A DNA stretch of 64,000 bases from Shewanella sp. ANA-3 (GTDB lineage: Bacteria; Pseudomonadota; Gammaproteobacteria; Enterobacterales; Shewanellaceae): positions 3,596,001-3,660,000 of the forward strand of contig NC_008577.1 in assembly GCF_000203935.1 (NCBI RefSeq). Direction: 5' to 3'. Every line of letters starts with the position of its first letter. Within the stretch, counting starts at the first letter, position 1. The notes under the pieces are model-generated. The model had not been told where the DNA came from, did no database searches, and worked only from the letters and a program-made list of their open reading frames with translations. The position numbers and the translations under genes were made by a program. Positions 16,019-25,686 of this stretch are shown here, piece after piece.

Positions 16019-18022
16019 ATGCAAAAACCACAGCCTTTAAATCAAACGCGAGAACAAATTACTCACCTCGACAATGAGCTTCTCTCGTTACTCGCCGAAC
16101 GTCGACGCCTAAGCCTTGAAGTGGCCCGCAGTAAAGAAGTTGATGTGAGACCCATTCGCGACACCCAAAGGGAAAAAGAACTGCTGGCAAGATTAGTCAC
16201 CGCTGGCCGAGAAAAAGGTTTAGATGCCCATTATGTAATATCACTGTATCAAAGCATTATCGAAGACTCAGTCCTCAACCAGCAGGCTTATCTCCACGGC
16301 CGCGCCAATCCAGAAACGCAAAAACAACAATACTGTATCGCCTACCTTGGCGCCCGCGGCTCCTACTCTTACCTGGCCGCCTCTCGCTATTGCCAACGTC
16401 GTCAGGTTGAGATGCTCGATTTAGGCTGCCAAAGTTTCGATGAGATTGTCCAAGCCGTTGAGTCAGGCCACGCCGACTATGGCTTTTTGCCGATTGAAAA
16501 CACTTCGTCCGGCTCGATCAACGAAGTATATGATGTGCTGCAACACACCAGCCTCTCCATCGTTGGCGAGACAACTATCGAAGTCAGCCATTGTTTGTTG
16601 GGCAAACCGGGCAGCAAACTGAGTGATATCAAAACCGTCTACGCCCATCCGCAGCCTATCAGTCAGTGCAGCCGTTATCTGAGCCAGCACAAAGACTTAA
16701 GACTGGAATATTGCTCAAGCAGCGCCGAAGCAATGGAGAAGGTCAATCAATCTGCCGACAATAGCGCCGCAGCAATTGGTAGCACTGAAGGTGGCGCGCT
16801 GTACCAACTCGAGTCGATTGAGTCGGGTCTTGCGAACCAAAAAATTAACCAGAGTCGCTTTATCGTGGTGGCTCGAAAAGCCGTAGCCGTACCCGAGCAA
16901 CTGCCTGCCAAAACCACCCTGATCATGGCCACTGGCCAAAAGGCTGGCGCCTTGGTTGAAGCCCTATTGGTGCTCAAGGCGCATCAGCTGAATATGAGTA
17001 AACTCGAGTCTCGCCCTATTCCTGGCACGCCGTGGGAAGAAATGTTCTATCTGGATATCGATGCCAATATCTCCAGCGAAGCCATGCAGCAAGGGCTCAA
17101 GCAGCTCGAGAGGATCACGCGTTTTATCAAAGTATTAGGATGTTACCCCTGTGAAACCGTCAAACCGACACAACTCAGTAATAGCCAATTACTTATCGAG
17201 CCGAGCACCTCAAAAGCGCAGGTGATAAGTACGGTGAGCCTTGACCCATCGCCCTATCGCTTCAGTAAGGCGTACAAGGCGCAGGCGAGTGAAATTCACT
17301 GCGGCCCCTTTACCATTGGTGCAGGCCATATTGGAGCCATTGCCAAGATCACGCTGAGCAAAAGCCTGCTGCAGCTAGAGTCGTCACAGGCCGCCTTATC
17401 CGCCTTTGAGCGCAGAGTAAAACAGCTAAAAGAGGCGGGTTTTCAAGCGGTAATTTTAGACGGATGCCACTCACTCGTCTCGGCCGAAGCTATCATCCCT
17501 AAGCTGCGCCAAACCCTGCATCAGTATGATTTGCTTTGTGTTATCGCCATCGAACAGGCGACGGATATGCCATTGGCGACTGGTCATGCCGACATGTTGT
17601 TCTTAACGGGCAAACAAATGTTTAATCAGGCTCTGCTGGCTCAGGCAGGCACCTTGCCGATCCCGCTATTCCTCGAACGCAACGATATGGCAAGTTATGA
17701 GGAGTTTATGGCGGCAACGGAGGCGATTTTAAGTCAAGGTAACCAACAGCTTATCCTATGTGACTCAGGCATTCGTACCTATAACAATGCCAACTTACCC
17801 ACCTTGGATTTAGCAAGCCTTATCCAAATTAAGGCCAATAGTCATCTCCCCATAGTAATTAACCCTTGTTATGCCATCAGCGAAGATACGCTGCCACTGC
17901 AAACTCAAGGAATTAAACAGCTGAAAGCCGATGGCCTAGTGCTGAATTGCTCCCTCGAAGAAGATAAAGCACATGACGCATTAGCGCTGATGGCCGAGGT
18001 CGTGAGGGAGTTATATCGCTAA
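16019..18022 (+). CDS. pheA: PheA with extra DAHP-synthase-like domain
   Basis: 667 residues, far longer than E. coli PheA (386). Domains in order: chorismate mutase (about 5-90), prephenate dehydratase (about 106-285, with the IENTSSGSI and SRFIVVAR segments), ACT regulatory domain (about 297-380, with ESRP for Phe binding), then about 260 further residues (405-667) resembling a type I-beta DAHP synthase. In that added domain key positions differ from active enzymes: GARN becomes TGKQ, LLKRG becomes FLERN, DPSH becomes NPCY, and the VEVH motif is lost. It is probably a non-catalytic, perhaps regulatory, module. GTG 16001 is a possible start; GAGGT before ATG 16019 favours the latter. It is controlled by the pheL attenuator. 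Confidence 0.92.
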   Translation: MQKPQPLNQTREQITHLDNELLSLLAERRRLSLEVARSKEVDVRPIRDTQREKELLARLVTAGREKGLDAHYVISLYQSIIEDSVLNQQAYLHGRANPETQKQQYCIAYLGARGSYSYLAASRYCQRRQVEMLDLGCQSFDEIVQAVESGHADYGFLPIENTSSGSINEVYDVLQHTSLSIVGETTIEVSHCLLGKPGSKLSDIKTVYAHPQPISQCSRYLSQHKDLRLEYCSSSAEAMEKVNQSADNSAAAIGSTEGGALYQLESIESGLANQKINQSRFIVVARKAVAVPEQLPAKTTLIMATGQKAGALVEALLVLKAHQLNMSKLESRPIPGTPWEEMFYLDIDANISSEAMQQGLKQLERITRFIKVLGCYPCETVKPTQLSNSQLLIEPSTSKAQVISTVSLDPSPYRFSKAYKAQASEIHCGPFTIGAGHIGAIAKITLSKSLLQLESSQAALSAFERRVKQLKEAGFQAVILDGCHSLVSAEAIIPKLRQTLHQYDLLCVIAIEQATDMPLATGHADMLFLTGKQMFNQALLAQAGTLPIPLFLERNDMASYEEFMAATEAILSQGNQQLILCDSGIRTYNNANLPTLDLASLIQIKANSHLPIVINPCYAISEDTLPLQTQGIKQLKADGLVLNCSLEEDKAHDALALMAEVVRELYR

Positions 18023-18051
18023 TTTGAGCATATAAGGATACTAAGGAACAT

Positions 18052-18081
18052 ACAGCCACGAATATCGTGGCTGTCTTGTTT
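18052..18081 (+). terminator. Intrinsic terminator of pheA
   Basis: 10-bp arms ACAGCCACGA (18052-18061) and TCGTGGCTGT (18065-18074) with a three-base loop, followed by CTTGTTT, 30 bases after the pheA stop. Confidence 0.75.
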
Positions 18082-18170
18082 AGAACTTAGGCTTCATAGC
18101 TGTGGATTTAGGACTGTAGATTTAGAGCTTAGGGTTTGGGTTTTACCCCTCAAGGTTAAACCCAGCTAAC

Positions 18171-19476
18171 CTAGGTCCGCTCAGGTGCAATCTGATGATA
18201 AGCCTCTGTTGCCACCGCATTACTGCGACGAATTAACCCCGTCATACTCGAGCCCTGCACTAAGATTGAAAACACCACCACAGCATAGGTCATCACGAGC
18301 AGTAGCTCACGCAGCTCGACACCGCTTTGTGAATCGACAATCACGCCCTCGGGTAAACTCATCGCCATGGCCAAGGCCAGCCCCCCCCCTGAGCCCACCC
18401 CAAATGAGTATCGACTCGGCATAGGGATTGTAAGACTTCACCATCCTAAATCCGATATAGGGCAAAAATACACTCACCGCCCGCGCCGTTAACACCAGAG
18501 GAATAGCCACTAACATAAACCACCATAATGGCGCCTTAAAGGTGACGAGCAAGAGTAATAATCCCAGCAGGAGGAACAGCAGCGCATTAAAGAAGGATTC
18601 AATCAGCGACCAAAAAGTGTAGAGTTTCACCCGCTCATGGCGCACAAAATACTTAGGCACGCTGTAGTTACCGATAATCATCCCAGCACTGACCATCGCC
18701 AGAGGCCCCGATACCCCTAACACTTCGGCTATGACATAACCCGCCGTCGGGATCAGCAAAGTGACTAGCATCAACTGGGTTTCTTCCTCACAGTAGCGAA
18801 AGAAATGGTGCAGCAATACGCCTAGCACGGCGCCATAAACGACGCCCCCGAGCGCCTCTTGAACAAACAATAGCGAAATTTGCGAAAAGGTTAGCGGCTC
18901 AGTTGAAAAAGCCAGATGGGAGATGGCCACAAAAATCACCAGCCCTATACCATCGTTAAAGAGCGATTCCCCTTCTACCTGAATCGCAATATCTTCGGGC
19001 GCGCCCATCTTCTTCAGAATGGCTAACACGGCAATCGGATCTGTGGGGGAAATCAAGGCACCAAAGAGCAAACAATGGCTTAAGGCCAAGGGTAATCCCA
19101 GCATGGGCGCGATGTAATAAAGCAAACCACCGACGATAAAAGTCGAGAGTAAGGTACTGACAAAGGCAAGAATGAGAATTTCCCATTTCTGATGCCTTAA
19201 GATTTTTAAGCGGATCTGCAATGCCCCGGCAAATAAGAGAAAACCTAACATGCCATTGAGCAATAGCGCCTGAAAGTCGAGTTTCTCCAGCCCCGCCACA
19301 AAGTAACCATAAACATGGCCGCCAAGCGCTTTACCGCCCAGTAATAGCAACAGACTCATTCCTAAGGCTAATGCAGTAATGGCGACGGTTTCTTGCAGCT
19401 TATGCAAACGCGAGGATGCCACAGACGTGACTAAAGCTAACGCACAGAGAATACAGAGAATTTGATAACTAGTCAT
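18171..19476 (-). pseudogene. CPA1 Na+/H+ antiporter, frameshifted at G9 tract
   Basis: A cation:proton antiporter of the CPA1 (NhaP-like) family with about 12 membrane segments. The family signature GESLFNDGIGLV lies near residue 168, and SPTDPIAVLAIL precedes it. The reading frame breaks after residues WGGLRGG, near residue 362, at nine consecutive G on the coding strand (18381-18389). Upstream sequence continues in one frame into a nonsense tail ending at 18307, while the expected C-terminus (LALAMAMSLPEGVIVDS onward) continues in another frame to 18171. Deleting one G restores about 434 residues. It may be a sequencing error, a real mutation or a phase-variable switch. It is followed downstream on the other strand by pheA. 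Confidence 0.8.
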
Positions 19477-19521
19477 AAGAGTCTCTAATCACCCTAAGAT
19501 GAAGAAACTCTAGCACAAGTT

Positions 19522-19857
19522 TTAGACTTCTAAACCATCCAACAGACTTAACCAGCCTTTAATTATCCGATGGCAAAACCAAATGATACCAAAGAGATAA
19601 ATCGAAAGACTGAGCCAAGTGATGGGCAGACAATAGCCCAATACTAACAGACCAAGAAATATCACATTGGAGTGACGTTGCCAGCGTAGATGTGATGCTA
19701 GCAAGGCATTACCTTGCGTATGTCGTTGAGACAAGTTGATAAATAGGCTCAACAATACCGGCAGCAGTAACAGCGGAAAGCCTGACATTAAGGCGTAAAG
19801 CAAATGGCCTAAGCTGCGATCTTCAATTTTTGCGGCATATGTGGTTGTCGTTGTCAT
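19522..19857 (-). CDS. Small membrane protein, function unknown
   Basis: 111 residues with three hydrophobic segments (about 22-42, 68-83 and 84-100) and a Thr-rich start. It resembles small DUF4870-like membrane proteins only in general layout; I do not recognise it firmly. It lies 45 bases upstream of the antiporter gene in the same direction, so they may be co-transcribed. GGAGTCTC-like purines precede the ATG. Function unknown. Confidence 0.6.
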   Translation of the reverse strand: MTTTTTYAAKIEDRSLGHLLYALMSGFPLLLLPVLLSLFINLSQRHTQGNALLASHLRWQRHSNVIFLGLLVLGYCLPITWLSLSIYLFGIIWFCHRIIKGWLSLLDGLEV

Positions 19858-20020
19858 TGAGAGACTCCAGCCAGACGATGGGACAGGGCGTTACTCCGCC
19901 CTCGTCTTTAACCTTACGTTCTCGCAGACATAATCGCAACTAAGGCGCAAAAATATTTCTGCGCAAGATCTTTTAAACCACCGATTTTTTGAATCAACCT
20001 ATGCCCTTCAAAGGCTAATG

Positions 20021-21163
20021 TCAGGTCAAAGACAGCGTTACATCCGATTTGAGTTTAGTCGAGCAAGCTAACACATATCCGGCTTCGATTTCGCTAGGTG
20101 TTAAGGTCATGCTACTTGTGGACTCGGTCTCCCCTTCGAGCACTTGGCATTTGCACGCACCGCATACGCCCGAGCGACAGGCCGCAATTATCGGCAAACC
20201 TTCGGCTTCAATCCCCTCAAGCAAGGTTTGCTCGGCCGTTAAAGCCCGCTTTTTATCGCCAATAGATAACATAAAACTGTTGCTACCACTCTCAGGAGCT
20301 TCAGTCTGCATTTCGGCCTGTTTTACGCGGGATTGCGCCTCTTTCACCGCAGTAGCAAAACTCTCGTGATACAACTGAGTCATATCGAAGTTAAGCTCAG
20401 CTAGAATCGTTTTGACCGCCTGCATATAAGGCTCTGGTCCGCACAAAAACACGGTTCGCTCGGCAAAGTCGGGGACTAAATCTCGTAGATTATCAGGTCT
20501 TAAACGGCCGACATTATGCAATACCGCCTCGGGATGCCAAGCCGTGTCAGCGGTGACATCCTCAACAATATAACGCAGCTTAAAATCTCGATGGCGCGTA
20601 GCCATGGTCTCTAATGAGGTTTTAAAAATAATATCGGCCTGGGTACGAGCGCTGTGCACAAAGGCAATGTCAGCATTCATTTGGCTGTCGGTTAAATAAC
20701 GCGACATCGAATACATGGGCGTGATCCCACAGCCTGCACTCAAAAATAGGTATTTTTTGGCAGGAATATCAAACAGATTAAACTGCCCGGTTGGCGGTAA
20801 GACGCGTACCGTTTGCCCCGGCTGTAAATGATCAATCAAGTAATTCGACACCAGTCCGCCATCGACTCGCTTAATGGTTAACATTAAGGAATAAGGTCTC
20901 GAAGGGGTTGAGGACAAGGTGTAACTGCGGCAAGCCTGCTCACCATTGATCTCTAGCACTAAGGTCATAAATTGCCCCGGCTTATAATCAAACTTCATCG
21001 GCTCACCGGCTTGAAAACGAAAACTCACCACATCGGCGGTTTCGTTCCAGCGCTCCACACACACTAACTGGCTAAAACCCACAACACTTGCAGGCGCAGA
21101 AGATAAAGCGGGACTTGGCATGATATTTTGCATAGTACTGATATTCATCGTCTTTGTATCCAT
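20021..21163 (-). CDS. hcr: NADH oxidoreductase for hybrid cluster protein
   Basis: 380 residues. An FAD-binding ferredoxin-reductase domain (about 28-135, with RSYTLSS), an NAD-binding domain (about 140-270, with LSAGCGITPMYSM and FLCGPEPYM) and a C-terminal plant-type 2Fe-2S domain with the CRSGVCGACKC ligands near 331-341. It passes electrons from NADH to Hcp. It follows hcp after 51 bases. The annotated ATG has no Shine-Dalgarno, because a 12-bp stem lies just before it; Met6, Met11 and Met15 are alternatives, and the first 30 or so residues are low complexity. The start is therefore uncertain. Confidence 0.92.
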   Translation of the reverse strand: MDTKTMNISTMQNIMPSPALSSAPASVVGFSQLVCVERWNETADVVSFRFQAGEPMKFDYKPGQFMTLVLEINGEQACRSYTLSSTPSRPYSLMLTIKRVDGGLVSNYLIDHLQPGQTVRVLPPTGQFNLFDIPAKKYLFLSAGCGITPMYSMSRYLTDSQMNADIAFVHSARTQADIIFKTSLETMATRHRDFKLRYIVEDVTADTAWHPEAVLHNVGRLRPDNLRDLVPDFAERTVFLCGPEPYMQAVKTILAELNFDMTQLYHESFATAVKEAQSRVKQAEMQTEAPESGSNSFMLSIGDKKRALTAEQTLLEGIEAEGLPIIAACRSGVCGACKCQVLEGETESTSSMTLTPSEIEAGYVLACSTKLKSDVTLSLT

Positions 21164-21165
21164 AA

Positions 21166-21195
21166 CACTGCGGCTTTAACGCGAAAGCCGCAGTG
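21166..21195 (-). promoter_or_regulatory. Intercistronic hairpin between hcp and hcr
   Basis: A perfect 12-bp stem, CACTGCGGCTTT (21166-21177) with AAAGCCGCAGTG (21184-21195) and a six-base loop. Read leftward it ends two bases before the hcr ATG and occupies the place where a ribosome site would be. No T run follows, so it is more likely an mRNA stabiliser or a translational control stem than a terminator. Confidence 0.6.
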
Positions 21196-21214
21196 ACTCC
21201 ATGCATAAATCGGC

Positions 21215-22879
21215 CTAGGCCACGTTCAGCATGGTCTTCAGATCGGCTTCAACTGTGGTGGTGTTACGCAGACCAAATTTTTCTTCCAAAATTTTGGCAA
21301 GATTAGCCGTTAAAAACGCTGGCGGCGTTGGGCCGGTGCGGATGTTTTTCACCCCGAGCGACAACAGCGTCAGTAGCACGACAATGGCTTTTTGCTCAAA
21401 CCATGAAAGCACGAGGTTCAATGGTAATTCATTGATATCGCATTCAAAGATTTGTGATAGTGCAATAGCTAACTGAATAGCCGAATAGGCATCGTTACAT
21501 TGGCCAATGTCGAGTAAGCGCGGAATACCGTTGATATCGCCAAATTCCAGCTTGTTGAATTTGTACTTACCACAACCTAAGGTCAGGATGACGGAATCCT
21601 TTGGCGCCGATTTCGCTAAATCGGTGAAATAACTCCGCTCCGACTTATCACCATCACAACCTCCGACTAAGAAGAAGTGTTTGATAGAACCGTTTTTGAC
21701 GTTTTCCACCACAGTCGGTGCTGCGGCCATTAAGGCATTACGGGCAAAACCGATGGTGATATTGTGTGGAATTTCATCGTATTGGAAGCCATCAAGTGAA
21801 AGAGCCTTGTCGATCACAACTGAAAAATCATCCCCAATTACATGGGTCACACCAGGCCAACCCACGATACTGCGGGTAAAGATACGGTCACTATATTGGC
21901 CCACATTCGGGTCGATAATACAGTTTGAGGTCATCACTACAGCGCCGGGGAAATTAGCGAATTCTTTTTGCTGGTTCTGCCATGCACTGCCGTAGTTACC
22001 TACTAAATGGGCATATTTTTTAAAGGCGGGATACGCAAGCGCAGGCAGCATTTCACCATGGGTATAAACATTAATGCCTTTGCCCGCCGTTTGCTCGAGG
22101 ATAAGCTCTAAGTCCTTCATATCATGGCCAGAAACCAGAATCGCTTTGCCTTTTACCGGTTTAGTGTTGACGACAGTCGGTTCAGGATGACCAAAGGCTT
22201 CGGTCTCGCCCGCATCGAGCATGGCCATGATACGGTAGTTCAGCTGACCAATATCCATGGCTGTAGTGAACAGTTTATCGGCATCGACACTCGGCTCACC
22301 AAGAAACGCCATGATTTCATGGAAGCGACCAGCAATCTCAGCATCGGTTTTACCTAAAACACGGGCGTGCTCCATGTAAGCCGCAGCCCCTTTAAGGCCA
22401 TATAAGCACAGTAGTCTCAGCCCAAGGATATCTTCGTGGATCTCATTTTTATCTTTATTGAGTAAGGCGACTGGTGCTTGAGACAACATTTCGGGCTTGC
22501 TGGTACCCAGTACAAATTGCGCCACAGGAGGGAGTGATTCAGCCCGTTTACCCGCAGCTTCACACGCCGCTTCATAGGCATTTTTTAAACTTTCACGGTA
22601 TTCAGCGGCCTGCTTGGCATAGGCGATGATGCGTTCATCATCGAAGTTAACGTTGGTTAAGGTTGAGAAAAAAGCTTTAGGAACAAAGGTATCCACCTCA
22701 GGGTTAATGACGCCCAGTTCACGCGCCTTAGTCGCATACACTGAAACACCCTGCAGCATATAGATTAACAAATCTTGCAGATCCGAGGTCGCGGCCAATT
22801 TGCCACACATGCCTTGGGCATAGCTACAACCGTTGCCAGCTGGGGTACGAATAGTTTGCTCACACTGAATACAAAACAT
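21215..22879 (-). CDS. hcp: Hybrid cluster protein (hydroxylamine/NO reductase)
   Basis: 554 residues. N-terminal Cys3, Cys6, Cys18 and Cys25 (Cx2C-x11-C-x6-C) fit the 2Fe-2S cluster of the class II (enteric) type. Further Cys residues in the C-terminal half (for example in [14 protein letters not shown] and [10 protein letters not shown]) serve the hybrid cluster. Hcp handles nitrosative stress: it has high-affinity NO reductase activity and reduces hydroxylamine in vitro. It is cytoplasmic, used with Hcr. TAGGAG precedes the ATG. An NsrR-like palindrome lies 23 bases upstream, implying induction by NO. First gene of the hcp-hcr operon. Confidence 0.95.
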
Positions 22880-22901
22880 GGATAGACTCCTAATTTAAAT
22901 T

Positions 22902-22920
22902 CATGCTTTATTTTTGCATG
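22902..22920. promoter_or_regulatory. Putative NsrR operator of hcp
   Basis: CATGC and GCATG separated by nine AT-rich bases, giving the ATGC-N9-GCAT spacing of the NsrR consensus. It is 23 bases upstream of the hcp start codon, so it overlaps the probable promoter. NsrR control of hcp is known in related bacteria; binding here is inferred. Confidence 0.6.
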
Positions 22921-23045
22921 TTTAAAATAAGTCTACCGAAACCATGAATAAGCGATAGCCTTTTCTTGGTTCGAATGCGAAATCTTAGAGAGAGATCACC
23001 TTCAGTAATTGCTAATTAACACGGTAAAATCAGCCTAAAAAACCT

Positions 23046-23078
23046 AAAAAAAAGCCCATCAAAGATGGGCATTTTTTT
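23046..23078 (-). terminator. Terminator of aroF-tyrA
   Basis: Arms GCCCATC (23054-23060) and GATGGGC (23064-23070), with a run of A residues on one side and T residues on the other. Read leftward, it lies 18 bases after the tyrA stop. The shape would also work in the other direction. Confidence 0.8.
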
Positions 23079-23095
23079 GGCTAACTCATTCATTA

Positions 23096-24235
23096 TCAGT
23101 TTGTTTTCATATCACTGACCGATTGCAGCATCATGCGACTTTCACGCTGAAACTGCGGTGCAAAATCACCAAACCATTTTGCAACCGTTTGGAACTGGCT
23201 GATAAACGCGTCCCTATCGCCCCGCTTTAATAGCTCTAATGCCTCACGGTAGTTATCCAAATAATCGCCAATTGCATGCTGGCTATCCTGCTGGGCAAAA
23301 ATAATATCGGCATAGAGTTCGGGGCTTTGGGCAAACAAACGCCCTACCATGGCGAGCTCTAAGCGATAGATAGGTGAGCTAAATTGCAGCAGGGTTTCAA
23401 TATCCGCTTCTTCTTTGCAAAGATTCAAGCCATACACAAAGGTCGAGAAGTGACGCATCGCCTGTACCAGCTGCATCGCATTGTCGTGACGTTCAGGTTC
23501 TGCTTCGACAATCCGCGCGCCCCAAATCCCAATTTGTTCCAGCAGCCATTGGTATTTATCGGCTCCACGCCCATGGCACACCACTACAACCTGCTTAGCC
23601 AAACTGCCGACATCTGGGCCAAACATGGGATGAAACCCGACAACGGGCCCTTTGTGAGCGGCCAACATGGCATTCATGGGTTCAGTCTTGATCGAGGTTA
23701 AGTCGGCTAAGATACATTCCTGCGGTAATTGGGTCAGTTTCTCACGGATAATGTCGCAGGTGATGGCGATAGGCACAGTCACCAATACCAATCCGGCGTC
23801 GGCAAATAAGGTTTCAGCTTGCTGCCAGTCGTCTTTATCCAGCACTTTGACCTGGTAACCCGAGAGCGACAGCATTTGTTGAAACAATCCACCAAGCTGG
23901 CCCTTACCACCAACAATCACGACCGAACCGAGATCGTTTTTCACTTGCTTAAAGCCAACATCCTTCTCATTGAGGTAGGACTCACGCATCAAACGGCGCA
24001 AAATATCTTCAATCAGTTGCGGCGCAATGCCCATGGTTTTGGCTTCTTCGCGGCGTTTTGCCAACATTGCCGCTTCACGTTGCGGCGCATAAATCGGCAG
24101 GCCTGCGGCGTGTTTAACCGTGCCCACCTGCGCGACTAAATCTAAGCGTTTACGCAGTAAATGCAGCAATTGCTGGTCGACACCATCGATGAGTCCGCGA
24201 AGGTGTTCTAATTCAGTTGTGGTTTTTTCGTTCAT
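23096..24235 (-). CDS. tyrA: Chorismate mutase / prephenate dehydrogenase
   Basis: 379 residues, close to E. coli TyrA (373). Residues about 5-88 are an AroQ-type chorismate mutase ([16 protein letters not shown]). Residues about 106-375 are an NAD-dependent prephenate dehydrogenase with the nucleotide-binding segment [10 protein letters not shown] near 108-117. It makes 4-hydroxyphenylpyruvate for tyrosine. It lies 62 bases downstream of aroF in the same direction, forming the tyrosine-type operon found in enterics, and a terminator follows. Regulation by tyrosine is probably shared with aroF. Confidence 0.95.
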   Translation of the reverse strand: MNEKTTTELEHLRGLIDGVDQQLLHLLRKRLDLVAQVGTVKHAAGLPIYAPQREAAMLAKRREEAKTMGIAPQLIEDILRRLMRESYLNEKDVGFKQVKNDLGSVVIVGGKGQLGGLFQQMLSLSGYQVKVLDKDDWQQAETLFADAGLVLVTVPIAITCDIIREKLTQLPQECILADLTSIKTEPMNAMLAAHKGPVVGFHPMFGPDVGSLAKQVVVVCHGRGADKYQWLLEQIGIWGARIVEAEPERHDNAMQLVQAMRHFSTFVYGLNLCKEEADIETLLQFSSPIYRLELAMVGRLFAQSPELYADIIFAQQDSQHAIGDYLDNYREALELLKRGDRDAFISQFQTVAKWFGDFAPQFQRESRMMLQSVSDMKTN

Positions 24236-24297
24236 CTTATCAGTCCACTACACACCTAAAGTCAGGTGTTTAAACATTCGGCTCTTAAGATTAACTC

Positions 24298-25389
24298 TTA
24301 AGCATTGGCCACTTTGAGCATATCGAAACGGGTTGCTAATACCGAAGATAACTTCGATGCGCCCGCACGTAAAACGCTTTCGGTTTTTTCCCAATTAATA
24401 CAGGAGTCTGTCACAGAAACCCCATAGGCCAGTTCGCTCAATGGTTTATCACAACTTTGATTACCTTCATTTAAATGGCTTTCTAACATCACGCCAATGA
24501 TGGACTTATTGCCGTTGTAGATTTGGTTAAATACATCTTCACACACCGGAATTTGCCTGGTGTAATCCTTAGAGGAATTACCGTGGCTGCAATCGATGAT
24601 AAGGCGCGCATTGAGTTTGGCCTTATGTAACTGCGCCTCACATTCGGCGACGCTCTGAGCATCGTAGTTTGGCGTTGCGCCACCGCGGAGGATCACATGC
24701 CCATCTGGGTTACCCGCAGTTTGCAATAACGCGACTTGGCCCTGTTGGTTAATCCCCATAAATCTGTGGCTACTAGCCGCCGATTTCAGCGCGTTAATGG
24801 CTACATCGAGCTTTCCGTCTGTACCATTTTTAAAACCGACGGGCATAGATAAACCCGACGCCATTTCCCTGTGGGTTTGCGACTCAGTCGTGCGGGCACC
24901 AATGGCTGACCAAGTCACTAATTCTGAGATGTACTGCGGGCTGATAGGGTCGAGCGCTTCGGTTGCCACAGGCAGTTCGAGTTCGGCCAACCAAATCATC
25001 AGCTCACGGGCCATCTTCAAGCCCTTCTCGACATCGAAGGATTCATCCATATCAGGATCGTTAATCATCCCCTTCCAACCCACTGTGGTACGTGGCTTCT
25101 CAAAGTAGACTCGCATCAAGATGTAAAACTCATCGCTGAGTTCATCGTGGAGTTGTTTAAGCTTTAAGGCGTATTCCTTGGCGGCATCGATATCATGGAT
25201 AGAGCAAGGTCCGGTGACAATAAGCACGCGGTTATCACGCTTATGGACAATATCCGCCACGGTTTTGCGTGCATTGAGGATATAACGATACGCGTGCTCA
25301 GAGAGTGGCAGAGTCGCTTTTAGCTCCTGCGGTGTAATAAGAACTTTCTCTGAACTGATGTGTACGTTATTGATCGTATCCTGTTGCAT
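24298..25389 (-). CDS. aroF: DAHP synthase, type I-alpha
   Basis: 363 residues, the first enzyme of the shikimate pathway, condensing phosphoenolpyruvate and erythrose 4-phosphate. The segments VTGPCSIHD (near 62-70), RVYFEKPRTTVGWKG and LIIDCSHGNS are the family's catalytic and metal-binding regions, so this copy is intact, unlike the PheA extension. Its linkage to tyrA suggests the tyrosine-sensitive AroF isozyme, which is an inference. A GTG three codons upstream (25398) is possible, but the ATG at 25389 with GGTGG before it is better. A 26-bp palindrome lies about 100 bases upstream. Confidence 0.93.
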   Translation of the reverse strand: MQQDTINNVHISSEKVLITPQELKATLPLSEHAYRYILNARKTVADIVHKRDNRVLIVTGPCSIHDIDAAKEYALKLKQLHDELSDEFYILMRVYFEKPRTTVGWKGMINDPDMDESFDVEKGLKMARELMIWLAELELPVATEALDPISPQYISELVTWSAIGARTTESQTHREMASGLSMPVGFKNGTDGKLDVAINALKSAASSHRFMGINQQGQVALLQTAGNPDGHVILRGGATPNYDAQSVAECEAQLHKAKLNARLIIDCSHGNSSKDYTRQIPVCEDVFNQIYNGNKSIIGVMLESHLNEGNQSCDKPLSELAYGVSVTDSCINWEKTESVLRAGASKLSSVLATRFDMLKVANA

Positions 25390-25486
25390 GCTTACCACCG
25401 AAAACTGAAGTCATATCCCCATTTGCTCAGGAGTCTGGATCTCAAACCGCTGCGGGGAAGAATAAATAGCCGAGGCCACCACGTAA

Positions 25487-25512
25487 CATTGTAATGATAC
25501 ACCATTACAATG
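25487..25512. promoter_or_regulatory. Perfect palindrome upstream of aroF
   Basis: 10-bp arms CATTGTAATG and CATTACAATG separated by six bases. It contains TGTAA and TTACA half-sites as in TyrR boxes, but with ten bases between them rather than the canonical eight, so assignment to TyrR is tentative. It is a good candidate operator for aroF-tyrA. Confidence 0.5.
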
Positions 25513-25618
25513 AGCGACCAATATGCCTATTAATTGGCAGAAGATCAAGGAAGAATTTAATAAAATCGGCACTTAACCCGAAACGCACTCGAAATGGCTA
25601 AAAAGACAAACTGCAGGC

Positions 25619-25646
25619 AACAAAAAACCGCCACGAGGGCGGTTTT
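25619..25646 (-). terminator. Terminator of the rpsP operon
   Basis: Arms AAAACCGCC and GGGCGGTTTT around a short loop, followed leftward by T residues; it lies about 40 bases after the rplS stop. Confidence 0.8.
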
Positions 25647-25686
25647 CTGTGCGAACACTACGTCTTGTTTTCTGTAGCGGGTACTA

